Below are positions 26,107 to 35,137 of a DNA stretch of 64,000 nt, in pieces; within the stretch, counting starts at the first letter, position 1, and each line of letters begins with the position of its first letter. A program made the position numbers and the translations under genes. Source of the stretch: Paenibacillus anaericanus (lineage in GTDB: Bacteria; Bacillota; Bacilli; Paenibacillales; Paenibacillaceae); NCBI RefSeq assembly GCF_003994475.1, contig NZ_RZNY01000010.1, positions 1 to 64,000 of the forward strand. Reading direction: 5' to 3'. The notes below the pieces were generated by a model. That model worked only from the letters and a program-made list of their open reading frames with translations, made no database searches and was not told the origin of the DNA.

Positions 26107-29100
26107 GTGCAGATGAAAAGCAATTTGAAAAAAAGACTACGCCGAATCGTTTCTTGTTTACTTGTACTTACGATGTTGCCGTTCTATGTTGTTGGAGCTG
26201 CAGCTGCACAAGACCCCCCCGGTTCAGAAGCATTGTCTAGTGCGGCGACGATCGCGGAATGGGCCTTTGATGATGCACCCAAGAGTGAAGTCGTATATTT
26301 AGCAACAAATGGCACCTATAAGACGGCATCTACCCTTCGTAATGTGGGTGGTGTGTTCGAGGAGTTCAATGACGATGATAAATACATTGGCTATCAGGGC
26401 TGGGATGATGGGGACGGGAAGAAGTACTGGCTTGCCACCATATCAACATCTGGTTTCGAGAATATTACCTTATCATCCGAACAAAGCTCTTCCGGGTCAG
26501 GTCCTCGTGATTTCCATGTAGAGAGTAGTCATGATGGAAATACATGGACCAATGTACCAAACACAGATTTGAAAATGGCAGCGAATAGTTTCGAGGATAC
26601 CGCTAAATTGGTGGAAACTCCCCTTCTTAAGAGCGATGATAATCAAGAATTGTTATATATTCGTTGGATCGTAAGCTCTAATGAGAATACGAAGGGTGAA
26701 GAAGAAGGAATAGGCTCAGGCGGTTCAAGCAGAATCAGAAATATTATAGTTACTGGCGATCCTATTGAGGGGATACCTCCAGTTATTCCTACAGTTGATC
26801 TGTTGGAACAGCCAATAAATAGATCTGAAAATGTGCCTGCCGATGTGCCTGTTGAGCTCAAATTCAACAAGGCGATTGCACTGGACGAAAGCCATTCTGT
26901 CCAGTTTGTAGATGAGAATAATCAGTCAGTAAGCGGGATTAGTCTTCAAGTTTCGAACATTGATACGTTACAGATTAACCATGCTCCATTGACTTTTGGT
27001 ACATCCTACACGGTATCAGTTCCCAAGGAACTCATCAAAGGTGAAGATGGTGTACCGCAAGCTCGGGATATTTCCTGGAGTTTTAGAGTTCAGGATTCCC
27101 CCCTTGCTCCCAAATCCATCAACATGACGTTTAATGGAGATCCAAAAACAAGTATTGCTTTAGCCTGGTATACAGATGTAATGACGGATACCGTAGTACA
27201 GGTTGTAGAAGCTTCTAAGGTTACAGGGACTTCATTTCCTGAAGACGGAAGCTTAAATTATCATGGCAATGCAGAGGCGATTGAGACTTATGTGAAAAAG
27301 GGTGACAGAGAAACTGATCATCATACGGAATTTATAAGTCATAAAGTTATCGCCGATCAGCTTAACCCTGGGACTGCTTATAAGTTCCGCGTTGGTAATG
27401 GTAAAGCGGAAGATTGGAGTTCTATCGGTTCATTTACGACCGATGCGGCAGAGAACCAACCCTACCATTTTATCGCAGGTTCAGATTCGCAAGCATCCAG
27501 TAAAGCTGATTTCGAGCCTTGGGGAGATACATTCCGTAAAGCAATTAATCATATGGGTGCTCCAAAATTCTTGATCAGTGCCGGAGATTTAGTGGATAAC
27601 GGCGATTTAGAGGAGCAGTGGCAATGGATGCTTGGTGTTGCCCAAGATGAATTGCTTCAGGTACCATACGTACCTGTGCTTGGTGGTCATGAGGTTATGG
27701 ATTATGACGGTGATGAAACCACGCCGAATGATAACTTCTACAATCATTTTAACCTACCTGAACAGCTTGTAGCCGATACGCATAAAGGCTCTGTTTATTC
27801 TTTCGAATATGGCGACGCGCTCTATCTCGTCTTTAATTCGCAGTACGCAGGAGAGCTTACAGAGAATGGAGAAGATGTGGAGTTCTCTGATCAGCAATTT
27901 TGGGATCAAGTGGCCTGGATGAAGAACACTGTCGCTAAGAGCGATAAGAAGTGGAAATTCGTTACATTCCATAAGAGTCCTTATGCTGCAGGTGATAACT
28001 CCGCGCAGTGGGAAGGCGGACGCATCGAGTTTTACAAAAAGAATCTAATTCCTGCTTTTGACGAGATGGGTATCGATATGGTGTTTGAGGCGCATGATCA
28101 TATGTATATGAGATCCTTCCAAATGTACAATGATGAGGTCATTCCAAAGGATCAACTAAAATTTGATGATGACGGAAATGCGATCAATCCTAAAGGTACT
28201 GTGTATCTTATGTCTAATGCATTCGGTAATAAATTCTATTATAAGAATAATCAATATTATCTAGATGAGGAATGGGAACCACACGAAATTCTAGATGAGA
28301 ATGGGGACCCTATTCCATATGATGACTACTTCGCTGAGATTGATGAGCAACCAGAGAAGAAAATGTTCACGGATGTATCCATCACCGACAAGGTACTTTC
28401 ATTTATCGCCTATACAGCGGCCGTAGAAGATGAAGGGAAAGACGGTACTGTTGGTAATGGCTTAATGGCTTATGATAATTATGGTATCCAGAGAACAGAT
28501 ACTAAGCCAGATGCGGTGGAGGCCGTGAAGGCTGCGGTTAGCGATAACCAAGTAGTTCTATCATGGAAAACTCCTTCCGCAAGTAAAGAACCGGTAAGAG
28601 GATTCCGAATTTACGAGAAGAACGATAAGGTAAATACACACTGGAGTCTGTATGTACCCGTAGTGGAAGGACAAAGTGAATATACGTACACAGTAGACAA
28701 TATCAATCCAGCTAAAAATTATGATTTTATCATCAAAGCTGTTGGCACAAGAATGAATTCTAATCCAGTCGAAGTGAGTGCAACAGGAGGACCTGCTGAG
28801 TCTGAGCCGCCTTCGGCCCCGACTAATTTAAAGGGTAATGCCGTTTCACCGTTCCAAATCAATCTGACGTGGACAGCTTCCGCAGGCACTAAGGGCCCGC
28901 AAGGCTACAATGTGTACCGCAACGGTAGCAAGATTGGAACAACGACGACACTATCTTACAATGATATCGGATTAGATTCGAATACGGCATATACCTATGT
29001 AATTAAGGCTTACAATGCGGCAGAAATCGAATCTCTGGCTAGTAACTCGGTAAGTGTGACGACGAAGTCCTCACCTACTGGAGAAGGTATTCATAAGGCA

Positions 29101-31257
29101 TTTCCGCAGCACACTGCTTATGCAGCAGGCACGATTAAGCCAAATCACTTAACACAGGCTGAAATGGATGCCACGGTGGCTAGATTGTATAACGAGTGGA
29201 AAAGTAAATACCTGAAGCAAAATCCATATAACAATGATCAATACTATGTATGGTACGCCGATGGAGATTGGTTCGAAGAGAATGAAATTACGGTCTCTGA
29301 AGCTCATGGATACGGCATGCTCATCACTTCTATGATGGCGGGCCATGATCCTGATGCCAAGAAATATTTTGATGGGATGTATCGTTATTTCAGAGCACAT
29401 CCAAGCGAAATCAATCCTGATCTTATGGCTTGGCAACAAGCAGATACAGGCACAGAAATTAAAGATATTAATGGTGTTGACTCGGCTACGGATGGCGATA
29501 TGGATATTGCTTATTCCCTTCTGTTAGCAAATAGTCAATGGGGTAGTAGTGGTGACATTAACTATTTGGCTGAGGCTAAAAAAGTTATAAATGCCATCAT
29601 GGAAAGTGATGTCAATCATACCGAATGGACATTAAAAATGGCGGATTGGGTTACGGATGATGATCCGAAGTATGGCAACGCAACACGTCCGTCCGATTTT
29701 ATGCTGCAGCATCTGAAAGATTTCCGAAATGTGTCGGGTGACAGTAATTGGGATCGTGTTATCGATAAAACGTATAACGTGATTCAAAACCTGTATAAAG
29801 ATTACAGCCCACAGGCGGGACTTCTTCCAGATTTCGTATTCAAGGATAAAACAGATGGAAAGTATAAACCAGTAAGTGAGCATAATTGGGAGCCAGACGG
29901 AATTTTTCTGGAGTCAGAACAGGATGGAGACTATAACTATAACTCTTCCCGTATTCCTTGGCGCATCGGCACAGACTATCTCTTAACTGGAGATGACCGG
30001 GCCAAAGCTCAACTAGGGGCTTTGAACGAGTGGATCCGTACCAAAACAAACAACGATCCGGCAGAAATCCTTGCGGGATACAAGTTGGACGGATCGGAAG
30101 CGTTAAACGATTATACGGATATTACATTCTCTGCACCTATGATGGTTAGTGCTATGATCGATTCATCAAATCAGGAATGGTTGAATAAATTGTGGGATTA
30201 TAATGCTGCAGGTTCAACCGAAGACGATTTATATTTTGGAAACAACCTTCGCTTGCTCAGTATGATTGTGGTATCAGGAAACTGGTGGACACCAACTATT
30301 GTTGATACCGAAGCACCTATGGAACCAACGATCGATAAAGCAGAGGCTATTTCCAGCTCAACAATTGATTTGAAGTGGACACCTTCCAAAGATAATGTTG
30401 GGGTAGCGGGATACAAGGTGTTCAGAAATGATAAGGAAATAAAAGTAACAACATCAACAAATTTCAGAGACAGTGGACTCAGTTCAAGCACTTCTTATAA
30501 GTATTATGTAGTTGCATATGACGCGGCTGGTAATACTTCGAAAATAAGTAATGTGCGAATTGTATCCACACTAGCAGCTTCAAATGGCGGTAGTGACGGA
30601 GGTAGCGGAAGTGGAAATGGTGGTAGTACAGTTCCAACTCCAACACCTACACCAACTCCAACTCCAGTGCCTGAAGTGGTGCAACCAACAACGCCGCAAA
30701 TAACTCCATCAAACTTTAGCGATATTGGTAGCCAATATTCTTGGGCAAAGGAAGCAATTGAACAATTGACAGCTCTAGGAATTATTCAGGGAACATCCAA
30801 AACTACCTTTGATCCAGGTCATAAGGTGACCAGGGGTGAATTTATACTAGGATTGGTAAAAGCCCTTGGTCTAAAGGCGAGCTCGGATGGTAACTTTGAG
30901 GATGTTGATCAGAACAGTGAATATTACGAGGCTATTGGCATAGCTAAACAATTAGGGATTACGAACGGAATAGACGGTAAGAAGTTTAATCCGGAAGCCG
31001 AAATCTCTAGGCAGGATATGATGGTACTGATAACTAATGCCTTAAAGAAGTTAGGGAAATTAAGTGAAACGGGAACCGCCTCTGAGCTTAACAAATTTAA
31101 AGATGGTTCCAAAGTGGCTGATTATGCAGCGGAGGCCATAGCTACCCTCATCAAAGAGGGAATTGTGCTTGGTGATGGTAGTTTCATCCATCCAAAGGGA
31201 ACGGCAACTCGGGCAGAAATGGCTGTAATTATTTATAGAATATATAAGCTGAACTAA
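26107..31257 (+). CDS. Secreted multidomain enzyme: metallophosphoesterase + GH8 glycoside hydrolase + SLH anchor
   Basis: About 1715 residues. GTG 26107 and ATG 26113 are both plausible starts behind AAAAGGGGA. In order: a signal peptide (VSCLLVLTMLPFYVVGAAAA); a lectin-like region; a Big_5-type Ig domain (~225-335); a purple-acid-phosphatase N-terminal FN3; a calcineurin-like phosphoesterase (~450-680) with SDSQ, GDLVDNGD, GGHE, FHKSP and EAHDHMY; two FN3 domains; a GH8 domain (~990-1395) with SEAHGYGM for the acid Glu and ATDGDMDIAYS for the Asp; FN3; a Gly/Ser and Thr-Pro linker; and three SLH domains (~1535-1713). SLH domains bind pyruvylated wall polymers, so the enzyme is displayed on the surface. 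GH8 cleaves beta-1,4-linked glucan, xylan or chitosan. The locus suggests its products are imported by the upstream transporter. The phosphoesterase has GGHE in place of the usual GNHE, which may weaken metal binding. Confidence 0.87.
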   Translation: MQMKSNLKKRLRRIVSCLLVLTMLPFYVVGAAAAQDPPGSEALSSAATIAEWAFDDAPKSEVVYLATNGTYKTASTLRNVGGVFEEFNDDDKYIGYQGWDDGDGKKYWLATISTSGFENITLSSEQSSSGSGPRDFHVESSHDGNTWTNVPNTDLKMAANSFEDTAKLVETPLLKSDDNQELLYIRWIVSSNENTKGEEEGIGSGGSSRIRNIIVTGDPIEGIPPVIPTVDLLEQPINRSENVPADVPVELKFNKAIALDESHSVQFVDENNQSVSGISLQVSNIDTLQINHAPLTFGTSYTVSVPKELIKGEDGVPQARDISWSFRVQDSPLAPKSINMTFNGDPKTSIALAWYTDVMTDTVVQVVEASKVTGTSFPEDGSLNYHGNAEAIETYVKKGDRETDHHTEFISHKVIADQLNPGTAYKFRVGNGKAEDWSSIGSFTTDAAENQPYHFIAGSDSQASSKADFEPWGDTFRKAINHMGAPKFLISAGDLVDNGDLEEQWQWMLGVAQDELLQVPYVPVLGGHEVMDYDGDETTPNDNFYNHFNLPEQLVADTHKGSVYSFEYGDALYLVFNSQYAGELTENGEDVEFSDQQFWDQVAWMKNTVAKSDKKWKFVTFHKSPYAAGDNSAQWEGGRIEFYKKNLIPAFDEMGIDMVFEAHDHMYMRSFQMYNDEVIPKDQLKFDDDGNAINPKGTVYLMSNAFGNKFYYKNNQYYLDEEWEPHEILDENGDPIPYDDYFAEIDEQPEKKMFTDVSITDKVLSFIAYTAAVEDEGKDGTVGNGLMAYDNYGIQRTDTKPDAVEAVKAAVSDNQVVLSWKTPSASKEPVRGFRIYEKNDKVNTHWSLYVPVVEGQSEYTYTVDNINPAKNYDFIIKAVGTRMNSNPVEVSATGGPAESEPPSAPTNLKGNAVSPFQINLTWTASAGTKGPQGYNVYRNGSKIGTTTTLSYNDIGLDSNTAYTYVIKAYNAAEIESLASNSVSVTTKSSPTGEGIHKAFPQHTAYAAGTIKPNHLTQAEMDATVARLYNEWKSKYLKQNPYNNDQYYVWYADGDWFEENEITVSEAHGYGMLITSMMAGHDPDAKKYFDGMYRYFRAHPSEINPDLMAWQQADTGTEIKDINGVDSATDGDMDIAYSLLLANSQWGSSGDINYLAEAKKVINAIMESDVNHTEWTLKMADWVTDDDPKYGNATRPSDFMLQHLKDFRNVSGDSNWDRVIDKTYNVIQNLYKDYSPQAGLLPDFVFKDKTDGKYKPVSEHNWEPDGIFLESEQDGDYNYNSSRIPWRIGTDYLLTGDDRAKAQLGALNEWIRTKTNNDPAEILAGYKLDGSEALNDYTDITFSAPMMVSAMIDSSNQEWLNKLWDYNAAGSTEDDLYFGNNLRLLSMIVVSGNWWTPTIVDTEAPMEPTIDKAEAISSSTIDLKWTPSKDNVGVAGYKVFRNDKEIKVTTSTNFRDSGLSSSTSYKYYVVAYDAAGNTSKISNVRIVSTLAASNGGSDGGSGSGNGGSTVPTPTPTPTPTPVPEVVQPTTPQITPSNFSDIGSQYSWAKEAIEQLTALGIIQGTSKTTFDPGHKVTRGEFILGLVKALGLKASSDGNFEDVDQNSEYYEAIGIAKQLGITNGIDGKKFNPEAEISRQDMMVLITNALKKLGKLSETGTASELNKFKDGSKVADYAAEAIATLIKEGIVLGDGSFIHPKGTATRAEMAVIIYRIYKLN

Positions 31258-31271
31258 AAATGTGTTTGTAA

Positions 31272-31402
31272 GCTACGAGAGCGAAATGTTCTTACGATCG
31301 CTGTTGTCCACCAATTTTTAGATTGAATTGTATAAAGGTTAAAATTGGGGGACAAAGGCGAACGCTGCACTTCTTCAGAATCATTTCGCTCTCTACGCTC
31401 TA
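31272..31402. repeat. Imperfect 130-bp inverted-repeat element
   Basis: The ends GAGAGCGAAATG (31278-31289) and CATTTCGCTCTC (31382-31393) are perfect inverted copies. Inside them GTTGTCCACCAATTTT and AAAATTGGGGGAC pair as well. The element has no coding capacity. A 17-base part of its left arm, CGAAATGTTCTTACGAT, recurs at 39672-39688. It is either a MITE-like dispersed repeat or a structured RNA in the 3' region of the GH8 gene. Confidence 0.6.
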
Positions 31403-31444
31403 TCACTTTTTTAATGCTTATATAATTAACAAATGTAATTAAAG

Positions 31445-31490
31445 AGGCCTAAAGGCCGTTCTAGATGAGCGGATACTTTAGGCCTTTTAT
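31445..31490 (+). terminator. Terminator downstream of the GH8 gene
   Basis: AGGCCTAAAG pairs perfectly with CTTTAGGCCT, followed by TTTT. Confidence 0.8.
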
Positions 31491-31589
31491 TGTGAGATAT
31501 TTATGTCCGAATCCTGCTCCATTTCAAAACCTTATTATATTTTGGCGGCTGTTTTCCGAAATAAATATATAGAGAGGGGAGAGCTATAT

Positions 31590-32705
31590 ATGATACGAAA
31601 TAAAAAAACAATTCACTTGTTACTAGCAATGGTACTTTTACTGATTACAGCTTTTCCAGCCAGCGTGTTGGCAGAAGAAAATACCGAGAAGATAACAGGT
31701 ATAGCCTGGGAGAATTCCACATCGATCAAGCTTAACGTATCCGAGAGTAAGCAGCTTCGTGTGATCGCTAAGTACGAGAATCAGAGTAACAAATTTGTTG
31801 AGCTTACTAGTGAATCGGTATGGAGCACAAGTAATGCGAAGGTAGCTACCATAAAGAATGGAAAGGTGACAGCGAAGACATTTGGTGAAGCGGTAATCAC
31901 TGCCAAATATGGAGATTTCCTAATTGAAGCTTTGATCACGGTTGATGCGAAAGTAAAGAGTCTGAAATCATCAAATACCTCGTATCGTCTTAATAAGGGA
32001 GCAGAGGGCGCACTTCCCACGGTAAAAGCGTTCTTTGAGAATGGAACTGAACAGGACGTGACAACGCTGATTAAATGGACGCTAAGTAGTCCAAATGCCG
32101 AAATGAGTAACGGTAAAATTAAAGGATTGGCGCCAGGACGAGCTACGTTAAGTGGGGTATATTTAAATAAGTCTATTACGATTCCAATTGCTATAAACGA
32201 GGAACTTGTAAAAATAGAATCCAGTTCTAAATCCCTTCAATTAAATATTAAAAAGGGGAAAACTCTACAAGTTTCCGGTACCTATTCAAATGGGAAAAAG
32301 GTTAATCTGAGCAGTAATATAAAATGGGAGTCTTCGAATAGTAGTATTGCAAAAGTTACGGGATCCAAGGTAATTGCTCTTGCCGAGGGGTCTACTACAC
32401 TGACTGGCTCATATCAAGGCCAAACGGTGACGGTACAAGTCAACGTAGTTCCGTTATTAGTTAAAGTAACCCCTAGTGAGAAGAAATTGAAACTCACTCC
32501 AGGAGGGAACGGGACGGTGAATCTGACAGCGACTTATGATACGGGCAAAACTATATCCGTTACAGATCAAGTGGTGTGGACCAGTTCGAAGCCAGTTGTG
32601 GCTACCGTGACTAACGGTAAAATTGTGGCAGTTAGCAAAGGGACAGCTAGTATCAAGGCTAAATTCGGAACCAAAACCGTTACCATCTCTGTTAGCGTAA
32701 AATAG
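31590..32705 (+). CDS. Secreted protein with bacterial Ig-like (Big_2) repeats
   Basis: About 371 residues from the ATG at 31590, which has GAGGGGAGAG upstream; the earlier in-frame ATG at 31503 has none. The signal peptide is IHLLLAMVLLLITAFPASVLA. Four Big_2-like repeats follow, each with a W-x-S-S/T-N/K-x-x-V/I-A-x-V segment (VWSTSNAKVATIKNGKVTA; KWESSNSSIAKVTGSKVIAL; VWTSSKPVVATVTNGKIVAV). The domain is a surface adhesion or spacer fold. No catalytic part or anchor is visible. A terminator follows. Confidence 0.82.
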   Translation: MIRNKKTIHLLLAMVLLLITAFPASVLAEENTEKITGIAWENSTSIKLNVSESKQLRVIAKYENQSNKFVELTSESVWSTSNAKVATIKNGKVTAKTFGEAVITAKYGDFLIEALITVDAKVKSLKSSNTSYRLNKGAEGALPTVKAFFENGTEQDVTTLIKWTLSSPNAEMSNGKIKGLAPGRATLSGVYLNKSITIPIAINEELVKIESSSKSLQLNIKKGKTLQVSGTYSNGKKVNLSSNIKWESSNSSIAKVTGSKVIALAEGSTTLTGSYQGQTVTVQVNVVPLLVKVTPSEKKLKLTPGGNGTVNLTATYDTGKTISVTDQVVWTSSKPVVATVTNGKIVAVSKGTASIKAKFGTKTVTISVSVK

Positions 32706-32722
32706 GGGAGTACTTATGTATG

Positions 32723-32755
32723 AAAAGGCCAACCATCATGGGTTGGCCTTTTTTT
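32723..32755 (+). terminator. Terminator after the Ig-like protein
   Basis: AAAAGGCCAACC pairs with GGTTGGCCTTTT around a short loop, followed by TTT. The next 207 bases hold no gene other than the promoter of the two-component system. Confidence 0.9.
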
Positions 32756-32962
32756 GTATAGGTAGAAGATTACGATTGCTGAGAGTAGTGCTATGAATTC
32801 CGTTCGTCAACATGGGAGATCATAGAAAAATACTCCTCCTTCGAAATAAAATGTTCATGAGGAAATTAAGTGATTCTTAAGACATAAGTCTGAATGGAAA
32901 TGGTATAGTTTTTTTAAGGGAATCCTATGTAGTATGTATTTAACTAAGCCAGGAGGATATTC

Positions 32963-33664
32963 ATGTCTGCAAGAGGTACTATACTGCTCGTTGATGACGA
33001 GAAAGAGATTATTCAATTGATGGATATATATCTTAAAAATGAAGGATATAAGCTGCTGAAAGCGGCTGATGGTCTGGAGGCGCTTGAACTGCTGGGCCGA
33101 CATCAGGTCGATTTAATTATTTTGGATGTTATGATGCCCCGCATGGATGGGATCGAAGCTTGTATGAAGATCCGTGAGAGTAAAAATATGCCCATAATCA
33201 TGCTTTCGGCAAAAGGCCAGGATATGGACAAAATTGCGGGACTTAGCATTGGGGCAGACGACTATGTTACGAAGCCGTTTAATCCGCTCGAGTTGGTAGC
33301 CCGCGTTAAATCGCAGCTTAGACGTTACCAGCAATTAAGCGGTCCGCAGAGGCAGGATGAGAATGAAATTGTAATAGAGGAGCTTGTGATCAACATTTCC
33401 ACGCATACCGTTACCGTGGAAGGACAAGAGGTACAACTGACACCTCGAGAGTTTGCCATTCTCAAGCTGCTAGCTATTAACAGGGGAATTGTGCTAAGTA
33501 TGGAAAGGATTTATCAAGAGGTTTGGAACGAACCATTTATGGAGTCGAAAAATACGGTGATGGTCCATATTCGCAAAATTCGCGAGAAGATTGAGAAGGA
33601 CAATCAGAATCCCAGATACATCAAAACCGTCTGGGGAATTGGTTATAAGATAGATCGGCTTTAA
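32963..33664 (+). CDS. Response regulator, OmpR/VanR type
   Basis: 233 residues. The receiver domain has LLVDDEKEI, the phosphoacceptor Asp in IILDVMMPRMDG and Lys in YVTKPFNPLE. The winged-helix DNA-binding domain follows (LTPREFAILKLLAINRGIVL; MVHIRKIREKIE; IKTVWGIGYKI). The VanR-like sequence suggests a role in envelope modification or stress. RBS: AGGAGG. It lies 23 bases before its kinase. Confidence 0.9.
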   Translation: MSARGTILLVDDEKEIIQLMDIYLKNEGYKLLKAADGLEALELLGRHQVDLIILDVMMPRMDGIEACMKIRESKNMPIIMLSAKGQDMDKIAGLSIGADDYVTKPFNPLELVARVKSQLRRYQQLSGPQRQDENEIVIEELVINISTHTVTVEGQEVQLTPREFAILKLLAINRGIVLSMERIYQEVWNEPFMESKNTVMVHIRKIREKIEKDNQNPRYIKTVWGIGYKIDRL

Positions 33665-33687
33665 ATATTCAGGGGGGAAACATCATC

Positions 33688-34917
33688 ATGGAATTAAAAT
33701 GGATCAATACAGTGCGGTGGAAATTCCTGATATCTGTTTTGGCCAGCTTAGGGATAACGACAGCTCTGCTATATGCCTTATATCAGCTTGGTTTTCTCCT
33801 TATCAGGCTTCCTCTGTTTAAAAATATCCTGCGTTATATCGTTAACAATTACGGCTCTTCGGTCGCATTATATGTAGTTGGTCCCATTATGTTCCTCTTC
33901 CTTTATTACCTCTTAACGCGAAGAACAATTCAGCGGTTAGAGAGAGTTAATAACAGTCTACAACAGATTATAACAGGTAACTTGGATCAGGAAATTTCGT
34001 CATCATCGCGCGATGAGATAGGACTGGTCACCCGAAGTGTGAACGAGATGACCTCGCAGTTGCGCACTTATTTAGACGAAATCTCATCTGGAGTAGGGAA
34101 GGTCGCTAGCGGTCAATTTGAGCACCGTATTCAACTGGAGGATAATCCGTTAAGTGAATGGAGCGTGGTAGCGGATAGCATTAACCGTATGGCGAAGCAG
34201 CTCGACCGTTCGATCCAGGAGGAGCGCAATGCTGAGAAGACCAAAAACGATCTAATCACTGGTGTTTCCCATGATCTTCGAACGCCGCTTACTTCCATCC
34301 TCGGTTTCCTGGAGGTCATTGAGAATGATCGATACCAAGACGAGGTAGAACTGCGGCATTATATCAGTATTGCCTATGAGAAATCCATAACTCGCAAAAA
34401 GTTGGTAGACGACTTGTTCGAGTATACTCGCATCAATAACGGCATGCCTCTACGTATGGAGGAACTGAATTTGGTAGCATTTCTTCAACAGTTGGCTGAG
34501 GAGTTTGTCCCCAGTCTGGAGAAGGTTGGAATGATCTGTCGTATTTCCACAAAGGTGGAGTCGCTAATCATTAAAGGAGACGGGGATCTGCTTGCCCGCG
34601 GATTTGAGAACCTGATCTCTAATGCAATCCGTTACGGCCACGATGGAGAATACGTTGATATTGATATTAGTTGTTCTAATGGAGAGGCGACCATAAGGAT
34701 AATCAATTATGGCGAACCCATACCTCAAAACGATCTTCAGTTTATATTTGAACGTTTCTATCGGGGGGACCGCTCCAGATCGTCGGGCGGAACTGGGCTA
34801 GGACTTGCGATTGTCAAGAGCATCATGGAAGTGCATAAAGGAAGTATTTCGGCTAAAAGCGACCGCACACAGACCATGTTTGAAGCCTGTCTCCCTATAC
34901 GATTAAGTGATTTCTAA
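33688..34917 (+). CDS. Sensor histidine kinase, VanS type
   Basis: 409 residues with two membrane segments (about 14-36 and 55-75), a HAMP domain (RRTIQRLERVNNSLQQIITG), HisKA (TGVSHDLRTPLTSILGFLE) and HATPase_c (NLISNAIRYG; GGTGLGLAIVKSI). The external loop between the segments is short, so the signal is probably from the membrane or wall. It is the partner of the preceding regulator. The glycosyltransferase operon that follows is a plausible target. Confidence 0.9.
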   Translation: MELKWINTVRWKFLISVLASLGITTALLYALYQLGFLLIRLPLFKNILRYIVNNYGSSVALYVVGPIMFLFLYYLLTRRTIQRLERVNNSLQQIITGNLDQEISSSSRDEIGLVTRSVNEMTSQLRTYLDEISSGVGKVASGQFEHRIQLEDNPLSEWSVVADSINRMAKQLDRSIQEERNAEKTKNDLITGVSHDLRTPLTSILGFLEVIENDRYQDEVELRHYISIAYEKSITRKKLVDDLFEYTRINNGMPLRMEELNLVAFLQQLAEEFVPSLEKVGMICRISTKVESLIIKGDGDLLARGFENLISNAIRYGHDGEYVDIDISCSNGEATIRIINYGEPIPQNDLQFIFERFYRGDRSRSSGGTGLGLAIVKSIMEVHKGSISAKSDRTQTMFEACLPIRLSDF

Positions 34918-34943
34918 GGGTACAGATATTGCACACCTTTTTC

Positions 34944-34992
34944 AGATTCTTATTCTCACAGTTATTGTGGGCGATAGGAATCTTTTTTTTAC
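34944..34992 (+). terminator. Terminator after the VanS-type kinase
   Basis: AGATTCTTAT pairs with ATAGGAATCT, with an inner TCACA / TTGTG pairing, followed by TTTTTTTT. The next 145 bases hold only the promoter of the glycosyltransferase operon. Confidence 0.8.
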
Positions 34993-35137
34993 TTGTTCAT
35001 TTTTATTTTAAGAGAATAATAAGGCTTTTGGTAGACGGTTGTTAAGGTTTCCTTTATTCACCAGTAAGAACTCTTTTATATGCTTAATAAGTCGTTAAAC
35101 ACAGGCTGGAATATAGAGAGGAGTTCGGAGAGCATCC

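Noticed and set aside
31503-31589. Earlier start for the Ig-like protein
   Set aside because: It would place 29 non-signal residues before a good signal peptide, and only the later ATG has a ribosome binding site.
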